Below, piece after piece: positions 9,976 to 18,313 of a stretch of 64,000 nucleotides of DNA. Each line of letters begins with the position of its first letter. The stretch's first letter is position 1. Position numbers and translations under genes: made by a program. The DNA comes from Kitasatospora sp. DSM 101779 (GTDB lineage: Bacteria; Actinomycetota; Actinomycetes; Streptomycetales; Streptomycetaceae): positions 3,069,457 through 3,133,456 of the forward strand of contig NZ_JAHTIK010000001.1 in the NCBI RefSeq assembly GCF_025655475.1, given 5' to 3'. The notes beneath the pieces are model-generated. The model was not told the origin of the DNA. It was given only the letters and a program-made list of their open reading frames with translations, and ran no database searches.

Positions 9976-12900
9976 TTAGACGGCGTTCTCCGTCTCGAAG
10001 AGCCGCAGCCGGTGGGCGACCGCCGCCGCCTCCCCGCGGCCGCTCACGCCGAGCTTGGCGAGGATGTTGGAGACGTGCACGCTGGCGGTCTTCGGCGAGA
10101 TGTACAGCTCCTCGGCGATCTGCCGGTTGGTGCGGCCGAGGGTGAGCAGCCGCAGCACGTCACGCTCGCGCCGGGTGAGGCCGAGCGCGGGCCCGTCGCC
10201 GGCGCTCTCCGTGCCGTCCGACCCGCCGGCCTGGGCCCCGGCCCGCTCGCCGGTGAGGCGGGCACGCTCCGCCAGGTGGGCGACCTCGGACTCCAGGTAG
10301 CGGTCACCGCTCGCCCGGGCGGTGTCCGTGGCCTCCTCGAGCAGGCTGCGGGCCTCGTCCCGGTGACCCGCCGCGGCGGCGCTCTCGGCGGCCCTCAGCA
10401 GCGCGAGCGCCAGCGGGCCGGGCAGGCCGACCGGGCGCAGCAGCCCGATCGCCGCGGCCCAGTGGCTGCGGGCGTCGCGGCCCTCGGCGCGGGCGAGTTC
10501 ACCGTCCAGCAGCCGGGCCCAGGCCCGGTGCAGCGGGACCTGCGGTTCGAGCCGGGCGGCGGCCTCGGCGATCCGCCGCAGCACCACCGGCCGGCCGAGG
10601 TCGGCGGCGGGCAGGCCGTGCGAGTCGGCCTCCGCACCGGCGCCGTGCACCAGCAGCGGCAGCATCAGCGCCTCGTGGCCGGCGGTGAGTTCGACGTCGA
10701 GCACGGCGAGCAGTTCGGACCGGGCGGCGAGCGGCCTGCCCTGCCGGGCGTGGATCCGCACCGCCAGCATCGCGGACGGCAGGACGTTCTGCGGCTGGCG
10801 GGCGAGGTCCGCCGCCCGGGCGCGCCGGTTCAGCTCGGCCGCGGAGTCCAGGTCGCCGGCCAGGAAGCGCAGCTCGCCGCGGAGCCGGTCGAGGAACTCG
10901 TGGTACGGGTCCAGCGGCGGCCCGTACTCCCAGGCGTCCAGGGTCGCGGCGGCCTCGGCGCAGCGGCCGAGGGCGGTGAGCGCCTCCACCAGGTTGCCGG
11001 TCAGGCAGCCGCCGGCGGTGCCGAGCAGCCCGGTGCGTCCGGCGACCTGGATGCCCTCGCGGGAGTGGTCCACGGCCTCCGCGGACCGGCCGAGGCTCTG
11101 CATCAGGCAGGACAGGTTGTTGAGGCCGCGGCAGAGCACGTCGGCGGCGCCCAGTTCGCGGGCGCGGCCGATGGCGTCGCCGAGCAGGGCGATGGCGCGT
11201 TCCGGTTCGCCGAACTCGCTGTAGAGGCCGGCCAGGGTGATCCGGGCGTGCTGCTCGACCGCGCCGGCGCCGACCTCCCGGGCGATCCCGGCGGCCTGTT
11301 CGGCGACGGCCATGTGCGAGCGGCTGGGGTGGCCGAGCATGCCCTGGGCGGCCTCCATCGCGAGCACCTCGGCCTGGACGGCGGACGGGCCGAGTCCGGA
11401 CACCAGCCGGTAGGCGTACTGGATCTCGCCGCCGTCGGGCCGCTCCAGGTGGCCGCAGGTCTTGGCGAGCTGCACCCGGAACCAGGCCGCGCGGGCCGGC
11501 TCGGTGTCCTCGTCGAGCAGGTCCAGGGCGCGTCGGACGAGGGCGATCGCACGGTCCCAGTCGCCGCTGCGGCGGGCCGCGACGACGGCCTCGGCCAGCA
11601 CGTCGACGAGCTGCAGTCCGGCGCAGGCCGGTTCGTGCGCCTCACCGGTGCAGCCGCAGGAGGGGTAGGTCTCGGCGCGGTCGTACGGGCGCACGGGGGT
11701 GCTGCGGACGTCGTCCGGCACCTCGTCCCACAGCTCCAGGACGCGCTCCAGCATGCGCAGCTGCTCGGCGAAGGCGTTGCGGCGGCGGGCCTGCAGGGCG
11801 GCTTCCAGGGCGGTGGGCAGCGCCCGGTCGGACTCGTGCGCGTGGTACCAGTAGTTGGCCAGGCGGGGCGCGCAGGCCTCGCCGCGGACGAGTCCCGGGT
11901 CGGCGTCCAGGACGGCGGCGAAGCGGCGGTTGATGCGGTGCCGCTCGCCGGGCAGCAGGTCGTCGGAGACGGCCTCGCGGACGAGGGCGTGCCGGAAGCA
12001 GTAGCCGTCGCCGTCGGTGTCGGGTTGCAGCACGCCGGCGCCGACGGCGGTGCGCAGCGCCTCGATCAGCACCTCCTCGGGGTCGTCGAGGACGGCGGCG
12101 AGCAGGTCGTGCTCCACCCGGGTGCCGCCCTCGGCGGCGATCCGCAGGATCTGCTGGGTGTGGTCGGGCAGGGTCTCCACCCGGACGAGCAGGATGTCGC
12201 GGAGGCTGTCGGGGATGCCGGCGGTGCAGCCCTCGCGGGCGGCGGAGGCCAGCTGTTCGACGAAGAACGGGTTGCCCTCGGCGCGGCGGTGGATGCGGTC
12301 CACCAGCACGCGGTCGGGTGAGGCGACGCCGAGGATGCCGGCGAGCTGGGCGGCGGTCTCGGCGGGCCCGAAGCGCTCCAGTTCCAGCCGCTGGACGGTG
12401 CGCAGCCGCTCCAGTTCGGCCAGGTAGGGGCGGAGCGGGTGGCGGCGGTGCAGATCGTCGCTCCGGTAGGTGGCGAGGACCAGTACCCGGGCCCGGTGCA
12501 GGGTGCGGATCAGGTAGGCGAGCAGGTCGCGGGTGGAGCGGTCGGACCAGTGCAGATCCTCGACGACCAGCACCAGCGTGCGGTCCTCGGCCAGCCGCTC
12601 GATCAGGCGGGCGGTGTGGTCGAAGAGCCGGGCGCGGCCGAACTCGTCGTTGGAGCCGGCGTCGGCCTCGCCGAACTCCGGCATCAGCCGGGCGAGGTGC
12701 CCCTCCATGCCGGCGGCGGCCTGTTCGAAGGCCGGGCCGAGTTCGCTGTGCAGCCGGCGCAGCGCGGTGGCCAGCGGGCCATAGGGCAGGCCCTCGGCGC
12801 CGACCTCCAGGCAGCCGCCGACGGCGGCGACGGCGGCGGGTGCGCCGACGCCGTACAGGAACTCCTCCACCAGGCGGGTCTTGCCTATGCCGGCCTCGCC

Positions 12901-13014
12901 GCCGACGAGGACGGCCTGGGGCTCGCCCGCTGCGGCCCGGGCCAGTGCGGTGGCGAGGAGCTCGGTCTCACGGCCGCGGCCGACGAAGACAGGGCTGACC
13001 GAAATCTGCTCCAT
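9976..13014 (-). CDS. LuxR-family (LAL-type) ATP-binding transcriptional regulator
   Basis: A large STAND-type regulator of about 1012 residues. The N-terminal AAA ATPase has a Walker A motif GGEAGIGKT close to the start and a Walker B LVLVVEDLHW. A long helical-repeat (TPR-like) middle follows, and the C-terminus carries a LuxR HTH (RRERDVLRLLTLGRTNRQIA, then ISPKTASVHVSNILAKLGV) in the last ~65 residues. Such proteins bind ATP in response to an unknown signal and activate transcription. I use ATG 13014 (MEQISVSPVFVGR), since homologues begin near here; ATG 13026 would add four residues. Neither has a clear ribosome site, so a leaderless message is possible. Target genes cannot be read from the sequence; it stands alone between the gatB and GGDEF genes. 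Confidence 0.88.
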   Translation of the reverse strand: MEQISVSPVFVGRGRETELLATALARAAAGEPQAVLVGGEAGIGKTRLVEEFLYGVGAPAAVAAVGGCLEVGAEGLPYGPLATALRRLHSELGPAFEQAAAGMEGHLARLMPEFGEADAGSNDEFGRARLFDHTARLIERLAEDRTLVLVVEDLHWSDRSTRDLLAYLIRTLHRARVLVLATYRSDDLHRRHPLRPYLAELERLRTVQRLELERFGPAETAAQLAGILGVASPDRVLVDRIHRRAEGNPFFVEQLASAAREGCTAGIPDSLRDILLVRVETLPDHTQQILRIAAEGGTRVEHDLLAAVLDDPEEVLIEALRTAVGAGVLQPDTDGDGYCFRHALVREAVSDDLLPGERHRINRRFAAVLDADPGLVRGEACAPRLANYWYHAHESDRALPTALEAALQARRRNAFAEQLRMLERVLELWDEVPDDVRSTPVRPYDRAETYPSCGCTGEAHEPACAGLQLVDVLAEAVVAARRSGDWDRAIALVRRALDLLDEDTEPARAAWFRVQLAKTCGHLERPDGGEIQYAYRLVSGLGPSAVQAEVLAMEAAQGMLGHPSRSHMAVAEQAAGIAREVGAGAVEQHARITLAGLYSEFGEPERAIALLGDAIGRARELGAADVLCRGLNNLSCLMQSLGRSAEAVDHSREGIQVAGRTGLLGTAGGCLTGNLVEALTALGRCAEAAATLDAWEYGPPLDPYHEFLDRLRGELRFLAGDLDSAAELNRRARAADLARQPQNVLPSAMLAVRIHARQGRPLAARSELLAVLDVELTAGHEALMLPLLVHGAGAEADSHGLPAADLGRPVVLRRIAEAAARLEPQVPLHRAWARLLDGELARAEGRDARSHWAAAIGLLRPVGLPGPLALALLRAAESAAAAGHRDEARSLLEEATDTARASGDRYLESEVAHLAERARLTGERAGAQAGGSDGTESAGDGPALGLTRRERDVLRLLTLGRTNRQIAEELYISPKTASVHVSNILAKLGVSGRGEAAAVAHRLRLFETENAV

Positions 13015-13133
13015 GCTGGCGAGCATGGCACAGGATTCGGACACGAACTGAGACGCGGTCCCAGGGAGTGGACGGCCGACGGGGAGGGCGCCGTGGGCGT
13101 CCTCCCCCGCGCGGTCCCCCTGACCGCCCGACA

Positions 13134-13325
13134 TCAGCATCCGGCCGGTCCGGCGGTGCGCAGCGGCGCTGCCGCCGGGGCGGCGTGCCGCAGGCTCCGG
13201 GCGAACCGGCGCACTCTGCCGGCTCGCGGTGCGCCGGCCCGTGCGGCCTCTCGGGCCAGCCGTTCCGTTCCGGCCCGGTGCTCGAGTTCCCGCTGGCGCT
13301 GCAGGAAGAGCTCGTACTCCATCAC
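13134..13325 (-). CDS. Small hypothetical protein (63 aa)
   Basis: The frame starts at GTG 13325 or the adjacent ATG 13322, nine bases behind GAGGTGA. The first half (EYELFLQRQRELEHRAGTER) is strongly helix-forming with regular Glu/Arg spacing, and the rest is Arg/Ala-rich. No signal peptide or membrane span is seen and I do not recognise the family. It precedes the LuxR-type ATPase by about 110 bases on the same strand. Upstream, ACAGAAC occurs twice with a 4-base spacer. The good ribosome site and non-random composition support it as real, but it could be a chance frame. Confidence 0.5.
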   Translation of the reverse strand: MMEYELFLQRQRELEHRAGTERLAREAARAGAPRAGRVRRFARSLRHAAPAAAPLRTAGPAGC

Positions 13326-13461
13326 GGCGGTTCACCTCGTTCTGTACCGGTTCTGTCGTCCTGGTACCGAGATTCCTCTCCGCGGGGGGTCGGGCACATC
13401 GGGAGGCTGCCCGATCTTCCGGGGTGCCCGGGCTCAGAAGCCGGGCCCCGGGAACGGAGAA

Positions 13462-13499
13462 GGCCCGTGCCGGCCCCTTAGTCGGGGCTGGCACGGGCC
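13462..13499 (-). terminator. gatB terminator
   Basis: A 16-bp stem (13462-13477 with 13484-13499, one G-U wobble, loop TTAGTC) lies about 55 bases beyond the gatB stop and closes the gat operon. Confidence 0.75.
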
Positions 13500-13552
13500 G
13501 TCGGCCGGCCTGAGGTACCTCAGGGCCACCTCAGAGCGGGCCGGGCGGGTCC

Positions 13553-15055
13553 TCAGGCGCCGAGGCGCTCCAGGATCAGGTCCTTCACGCGGGCGGCGTC
13601 GGCCTGGCCCCGGGTGGCCTTCATGACGGCGCCGACCAGGGCGCCGACGGCCTGCACCTTGCCGTCGCGGATCTTCGCGGCGACGTCCGGGTTGTCGGCG
13701 ATCGCCTGGTCGACGGCGGCGCCGAGCGCGGAGTCGTCCGAGACCACGGCGAGGCCGCGCTTCTCGACGACCTCGTCCGGCTCGCCCTCGCCGGCCAGCA
13801 CGCCCTCGATGACCTGGCGGGCCAGCTTGTCGTTGAGCTTGCCCTCGGCGACCAGCGCGCAGACCCGGGCCACCTGGGCCGGGGTGATCGGCTGGTCGGC
13901 GAGCTCGGTGCCGGTCTCGTTGGCGCGCCGGGCGAGCTCGCCCAGCCACCACTTGCGGGCCTGGTCGGCGGGGGCGCCGGCGGCCACGGTCTCCAGGATC
14001 GGCTCGACGGCGCCGGCGTTCAGCACCGCCTGCATGTCCTTGTCGGACAGGCCCCACTCGGCCTGCAGCCGGGCCCGGCGGACCCGCGGCAGCTCGGGCA
14101 GCGCGGCCCGCAGCTCCTCGACCCACTCGCGGGAGGGCGCGATCGGCACCAGGTCGGGCTCGGGGAAGTAGCGGTAGTCCTCCGCCTCCTCCTTGATCCG
14201 GCCCGAGGTGGTGGTGCCGTTGTCCTCGTGGAAGTGGCGGGTCTCCTGGACGATGGTGCCGCCGTCGGCCAGGACGGTGGCGTGCCGCTGGATCTCGAAC
14301 CGGGCGGCCCGCTCGACGCTGCGCAGCGAGTTGACGTTCTTGGTCTCGCTGCGGGTGCCGAACTTCTCGCGGCCGATCGGGCGCAGCGACAGGTTCACGT
14401 CGCAGCGCATCTGGCCCTTGTCCATCCGGGCCTCGGAGACGCCGAGGGTGCGGATGAGCTCGCGCAGCTCGGTGACGTACGCCTTGGCGACCTCGGGCGC
14501 GCGGGCGCCGGCGCCGACGATCGGCTTGGTGACGATCTCGATCAGCGGGATGCCGGCCCGGTTGTAGTCGAGCAGCGAGTACTCGGCGCCGTGGATGCGG
14601 CCGGTGGCACCGCCGACGTGGGTCGACTTGCCGGTGTCCTCCTCCATGTGGGCGCGCTCGATCTCCACGCGGAAGACCTCGCCGTCCTCCAGCTGCACGT
14701 CGAGGTAGCCGTTGAAGGCGATCGGCTCGTCGTACTGGGAGGTCTGGAAGTTCTTCGGCATGTCCGGGTAGAAGTAGTTCTTCCGGGCGAACCGGCACCA
14801 CTCGGCGATCTCGCAGTTGAGGGCGAGGCCGATGCGGATCGCCGACTCCACGCCGATCCGGTTGACGACCGGCAGCGAGCCGGGCAGGCCGAGGCAGGTG
14901 GGGCAGGTCTGGGTGTTCGGCTCGGCGCCGAGCTCGGTCGAGCACCCGCAGAACATCTTGGTCCTGGTACCCAGCTCGACGTGGACCTCAAGGCCCATCA
15001 CCGGGTCGTACGAGGCCAGCGCGTCCTCGTACGAGACCAGACTGATGACGCTCAC
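13553..15055 (-). CDS. gatB: Asp-tRNA(Asn)/Glu-tRNA(Gln) amidotransferase subunit B
   Basis: GatB binds the mischarged tRNA and phosphorylates its Asp or Glu side chain, which is then amidated with ammonia delivered from GatA. The 500-residue length is normal. The catalytic cradle begins [14 protein letters not shown] and contains the zinc-site cysteines CGCSTE and CPTCLG; the C-terminal part is the helical plus YqeY tail domain that contacts tRNA. Start is GTG 15055, about eight bases behind AAGGA. It is the last gene of gatC-gatA-small membrane protein-gatB on the minus strand, 31 bases after the small gene. Confidence 0.96.
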   Translation of the reverse strand: MSVISLVSYEDALASYDPVMGLEVHVELGTRTKMFCGCSTELGAEPNTQTCPTCLGLPGSLPVVNRIGVESAIRIGLALNCEIAEWCRFARKNYFYPDMPKNFQTSQYDEPIAFNGYLDVQLEDGEVFRVEIERAHMEEDTGKSTHVGGATGRIHGAEYSLLDYNRAGIPLIEIVTKPIVGAGARAPEVAKAYVTELRELIRTLGVSEARMDKGQMRCDVNLSLRPIGREKFGTRSETKNVNSLRSVERAARFEIQRHATVLADGGTIVQETRHFHEDNGTTTSGRIKEEAEDYRYFPEPDLVPIAPSREWVEELRAALPELPRVRRARLQAEWGLSDKDMQAVLNAGAVEPILETVAAGAPADQARKWWLGELARRANETGTELADQPITPAQVARVCALVAEGKLNDKLARQVIEGVLAGEGEPDEVVEKRGLAVVSDDSALGAAVDQAIADNPDVAAKIRDGKVQAVGALVGAVMKATRGQADAARVKDLILERLGA

Positions 15056-15086
15056 AGCGTTTCCTTCACTTCTTCTTCGAGGTCCG

Positions 15087-15326
15087 TCAGCCGAGCAGCA
15101 CGTCGTCGTCGCCGAGCTGGCGGAGCTCGCGGACGAGGAGCGCGGTGCCGGTGATCAGGGCGGCGGCGCCGATCAGGGCGTTGATCAGCTTGAGCGTGTC
15201 GTTCTCGGTCCGGGCCTTCTTGACGTCCTTGGCGATGGTGACCGCCCCGAACGCGCTGGTGCCGATGGACAGCCACAGGCCGGGCTTGCTGTGCTTGAAG
15301 CCCTTGGCCTTCTCGATCCTGCTCAC
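15087..15326 (-). CDS. Small two-span membrane protein within the gat operon (79 aa)
   Basis: The GTG start at 15326 overlaps the gatA stop (GTGA), so translation is coupled to gatA. The protein begins with a basic segment ([15 protein letters not shown]), has hydrophobic helices at about 17-33 and 47-66 separated by a charged [11 protein letters not shown] loop, and ends in an acidic tail. This looks like a small helical-hairpin inner-membrane protein with an inward N-terminus. Function is unknown. Its fixed position between gatA and gatB argues that it is real and coexpressed, but nothing links it to the amidotransferase reaction. Confidence 0.8.
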   Translation of the reverse strand: MSRIEKAKGFKHSKPGLWLSIGTSAFGAVTIAKDVKKARTENDTLKLINALIGAAALITGTALLVRELRQLGDDDVLLG

Positions 15327-16816
15327 AGTGCCGGTGCCTCCTCCAGCAGGGGGTGTCCCCACTTCTCGTTGAGAGCGGCCTCGACGGCGCCGCCCACGCG
15401 GTACAGGCGGTCGTCCGCCATCGCGGGGGCGATGATCTGCAGGCCGACCGGGAGATTGTCCTCCGGGGCCAGGCCGCAGGGCAGCGACATGGCCGCGTTG
15501 CCCGCCAGGTTCGACGGGATGGTGCACAGGTCCGCCAGGTACATCGCCATCGGGTCGTCGGCGCGCTCGCCGATCGGGAAGGCGGTGGTCGGGGTGGTCG
15601 GGGAGACCAGCACGTCGACCCCGGCGAAGGCGGCGTCGAAGTCCCGCGAGATCAGCGTGCGGACCTTCTGCGCCGAGCCGTAGTAGGCGTCGTAGTAGCC
15701 CGAGGAGAGGGCGTAGGTGCCGAGCATGATGCGGCGCTTGACCTCGGGGCCGAAGCCGGCCTCGCGGGTGAGGGCGGTGACCTCCTCGGCGCTGCGGCTG
15801 CCGTCGTCGCCGACCCGCAGGCCGTAGCGCATGGCGTCGAAGCGGGCCAGGTTGGAGGAGGCCTCGCTCGGCGCGATCAGGTAGTACGCGGGCAGCGCCA
15901 GGGTGAACGACGGGCAGGACACCTCGACGACCTCGGCACCGAGCTCGCGGAGCAGCTCGACCGACTCGTTGAAGCGCTGCATGACGCCGGCCTGGTAGCC
16001 CTCGCCAGCGAACTCCTTGACGACGCCGATCCGCATGCCGCGGATGTCGCGCATCCTCGCCGCCTCGACCACGGCCGGGACGGGCGCGTCGATGGAGGTG
16101 GAGTCCAGCGGGTCGTGGCCGGCGATGGCCTCGTGCAGCAGCGCCGCGTCCAGCACGGTGCGGGCGCAGGGGCCGCCCTGGTCGAGCGAGGAGGAGAAGG
16201 CGACCAGGCCGAAGCGGGACACCGAGCCGTAGGTCGGCTTCACGCCGACGGTGCCGGTGACGGCGCCCGGCTGGCGGATCGAGCCGCCGGTGTCGGTGCC
16301 GATGGCCAGCGGGGCCTCGTAGGCGGCCAGCGCGGCCGCGGAGCCGCCGCCGGAGCCGCCGGGGATCCGGGCGAGGTCCCACGGGTTGCCGGTCGGGCCG
16401 TAGGCCGAGTTCTCGGTGGAGGAGCCCATCGCGAACTCGTCCATGTTGGTCTTGCCGAGGATGACCACGCCCGCGTCCTTCAGACGGGCCGTCAGCGTGG
16501 CGTCGTACGGCGGGATCCAGCCTTCGAGGATCTTCGAGCCGCAGGTGGTCGGGACGCCCTCGGTGGTGAAGACGTCCTTGAGCGCGAGCGGGACGCCGGC
16601 CAGCGGGCCGAGCTCCTCGCCGCGGGCACGCCTGTCGTCCACCGCGCGGGCGGCCTTCAGCGCGCCCTCGGTGTCGACGTGCAGGAAGGCGTTGACCTTC
16701 TTGTCGACGGCCTCGATCCGGTCCAGGTGCGCCTGGGCGACCTCGACGGCCGAGACCTCTCCGGCGGCGACGGCGGCGGCGGTCTGCGCGGCCGTGTACT
16801 TGATCAGCTCGGTCAT
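15323..16816 (-). CDS. gatA: Asp-tRNA(Asn)/Glu-tRNA(Gln) amidotransferase subunit A
   Basis: GatA is the glutaminase of the complex: it hydrolyses glutamine and passes ammonia to GatB. The 497 residues carry the amidase signature with the Ser-cisSer-Lys triad visible as K80 (LALKDVF), S155 (PGGSGGGSA) and S179 (DTGGSIRQP). Start is ATG 16816, three bases after gatC and behind GGGAGG. The end overlaps the next small gene by four bases. Together with GatB and GatC it makes Gln-tRNA(Gln), and/or Asn-tRNA(Asn), in organisms lacking the direct synthetases. Confidence 0.96.
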   Translation of the reverse strand: MTELIKYTAAQTAAAVAAGEVSAVEVAQAHLDRIEAVDKKVNAFLHVDTEGALKAARAVDDRRARGEELGPLAGVPLALKDVFTTEGVPTTCGSKILEGWIPPYDATLTARLKDAGVVILGKTNMDEFAMGSSTENSAYGPTGNPWDLARIPGGSGGGSAAALAAYEAPLAIGTDTGGSIRQPGAVTGTVGVKPTYGSVSRFGLVAFSSSLDQGGPCARTVLDAALLHEAIAGHDPLDSTSIDAPVPAVVEAARMRDIRGMRIGVVKEFAGEGYQAGVMQRFNESVELLRELGAEVVEVSCPSFTLALPAYYLIAPSEASSNLARFDAMRYGLRVGDDGSRSAEEVTALTREAGFGPEVKRRIMLGTYALSSGYYDAYYGSAQKVRTLISRDFDAAFAGVDVLVSPTTPTTAFPIGERADDPMAMYLADLCTIPSNLAGNAAMSLPCGLAPEDNLPVGLQIIAPAMADDRLYRVGGAVEAALNEKWGHPLLEEAPAL

Positions 16817-16819
16817 CGG

Positions 16820-17116
16820 TCAGTCCTCCCCGAGGATCTGGGGCACACGGAAACGCTGCTCCTCGCTGGCCGGGGCGCCGGACAGCGCCTGCTCCGGGGT
16901 GAGCGACGGCCGCACCTCGTCCGCGCGCATGACGTTCGTCAGCGGCAGCGGGTGGGAGGTCGGCGGGACGTCCTGTCCGGCGACCTCGGAAACGCGGGCG
17001 ACCGCGCCGATGATCACGTCGAGCTGCTCGGCGAAGTGGTCCAGCTCTTCGGCCTGCAATTCGAGACGCGACAGCCGAGCGAGGTGGGCGACCTCCTCGC
17101 GCGTGATGCCAGGCAT
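16820..17116 (-). CDS. gatC: Asp-tRNA(Asn)/Glu-tRNA(Gln) amidotransferase subunit C
   Basis: The small GatC chain wraps around and stabilises the GatA-GatB interface. The 98 residues show the family pattern: [20 protein letters not shown] at the start, the [12 protein letters not shown] segment in the middle and the RFRVPQIL end. ATG 17116 is preceded by GAGG. It is the first gene of the gat operon; a TAGGAT box 68-73 bases upstream is the best -10 candidate. Confidence 0.95.
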   Translation of the reverse strand: MPGITREEVAHLARLSRLELQAEELDHFAEQLDVIIGAVARVSEVAGQDVPPTSHPLPLTNVMRADEVRPSLTPEQALSGAPASEEQRFRVPQILGED

Positions 17117-17183
17117 GCAGCGATCCTCAGGTTCGGGTTCGGGTGAGACCGGGGGCTTGCCCGTCCTCTTGGTCTAGGGACAC

Positions 17184-17189
17184 ATCCTA
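17184..17189 (-). promoter_or_regulatory. Candidate -10 box of the gat operon
   Basis: TAGGAT on the minus strand fits the Streptomyces TAGRNT type -10. No good -35 is visible at 17-18 bases, so this rests on the single hexamer. It would give a leader of about 60 bases before gatC. Confidence 0.4.
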
Positions 17190-17249
17190 TGGCGCGCGCC
17201 ACCGCGCCCGGCGCCGCACGGGCCCTGGCGCACCGCGGGGAGCGGCCGA

Positions 17250-17268
17250 CCGCCGTCGGGAACGGCGG
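17250..17268 (-). terminator. Short terminator-like hairpin after the lipoprotein gene
   Basis: CCGCCGT (17250-17256) and ACGGCGG (17262-17268) pair around a 5-base loop, 22 bases beyond the lipoprotein stop. No T-tract. Confidence 0.4.
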
Positions 17269-17290
17269 CCGCGCGAGCCGCGACCGACGG

Positions 17291-18130
17291 TCAGAGCGAC
17301 AGGGTGGAGGGGTCGGTGGGCTCGTCGCCGCCGCCGTTCAGCCGGTCGAGGTCGATGGTGTCGGACGGGGCGGGCGTCTGGGTCGGCACCGGCGTGCCGA
17401 ACTCCTTGAGCTCGACCCGGCCGGTCTCCTCGCCGCCGGTGCGCTCCATCCGCAGCGGGTACGGGCGGCCGCGGGTGGCCACCGTGAGGGTGCTGGTCGC
17501 GCCGTCGGCGGTGCCGGTGACGGGGACTGCGGGGGTGCCGTCGACGGTGACGGGCCTGCCGACGGCGAGACCGCCCGGGGTCTGCTCGACCAGGGCGCTG
17601 CCGAGCGCGTCGAGGTCGCAGACGGTGCCGATCTCGGAGAAGTCGGTGTTGTCGGTGGTGGTCTTCAGGTACTTGTCACCGACCAGGTCCTCGGTGGCGG
17701 CGCCGCCGTGGGTGCGCCAGAACACCTCGTCCGGCTTGACCCACAGCTGGGTGCCGAGCTTGACCAGGCGGAAGGTGCCCTGCCCGCTGAGGCCCATGGT
17801 GCCGGCACAGTTGCCGGCGGTGTCGGCGGACAGGTCGAAGGTCACGGTCTGCCCCTGGCTGCTGCCGCGGCCGGTGATCCGGACCGAGCCGGCCTCCTTG
17901 AGCGCGGCCACCGAGCGCTGCACGATCTCCGGTCCGGGCAGCGCCGCGACGCCGTTCTCCGGCTGGGCCGAGGCGGGTGCGGAGGACCGGGCCGCCGTGC
18001 CGCCGGCGGAGCTGCCCGGGGCGGTGCCCGGTGCCCCGCCCGCGGTGCCGCCGGCACAGGCCGTGGCGCAGGCCAGCAGGACGAGGCCGGCCAGGACGGC
18101 GGGCATCCGCGCCGTCCGCTGCTCGCTCAC
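17291..18130 (-). CDS. Putative lipoprotein
   Basis: A 279-residue exported lipoprotein. It has a basic start (MSEQRTAR), a hydrophobic stretch and a lipobox ending ATAC, followed by a Gly/Ala/Ser linker. The mature domain (~60-245) is a beta-rich single domain with short motifs such as VRITGRG, GTQLWVKPDEVFW and VDGTPAVPVTG, which recall the LppX/LprG-like or LolA-like half-barrel lipoproteins; that family relation is an impression, not a proof. The acidic C-terminal tail carries a Pro/Thr segment. GTG 18130 lies behind GGAGAC. It stands between gatC and the rmdB-like gene on the same strand, with 183 bases before it, so it probably has its own promoter. Confidence 0.75.
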   Translation of the reverse strand: MSEQRTARMPAVLAGLVLLACATACAGGTAGGAPGTAPGSSAGGTAARSSAPASAQPENGVAALPGPEIVQRSVAALKEAGSVRITGRGSSQGQTVTFDLSADTAGNCAGTMGLSGQGTFRLVKLGTQLWVKPDEVFWRTHGGAATEDLVGDKYLKTTTDNTDFSEIGTVCDLDALGSALVEQTPGGLAVGRPVTVDGTPAVPVTGTADGATSTLTVATRGRPYPLRMERTGGEETGRVELKEFGTPVPTQTPAPSDTIDLDRLNGGGDEPTDPSTLSL

Positions 18131-18313
18131 GGCTGTCTCCTTCGACGGTCCGGTGTGTGCTCAGAGGGTCACACTCAACCGGAACCACCGCATCCGCAAC
18201 AAGGGCGGCGTGCGAAGGAGACCGCAACCGCGGCACCCCGCGGCGCGAGCCCCGCCGGCCGTCCCAGGACGCCCCCGGCACACGACCGGGCCGCCGGAAC
18301 GCGCGGGCGGCGG

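Noticed and set aside
9853-12321. 822-codon plus-strand frame antisense to the LuxR-type ATPase
   Set aside because: Low-complexity Gly/Gln/Val-rich translation typical of antisense shadows.
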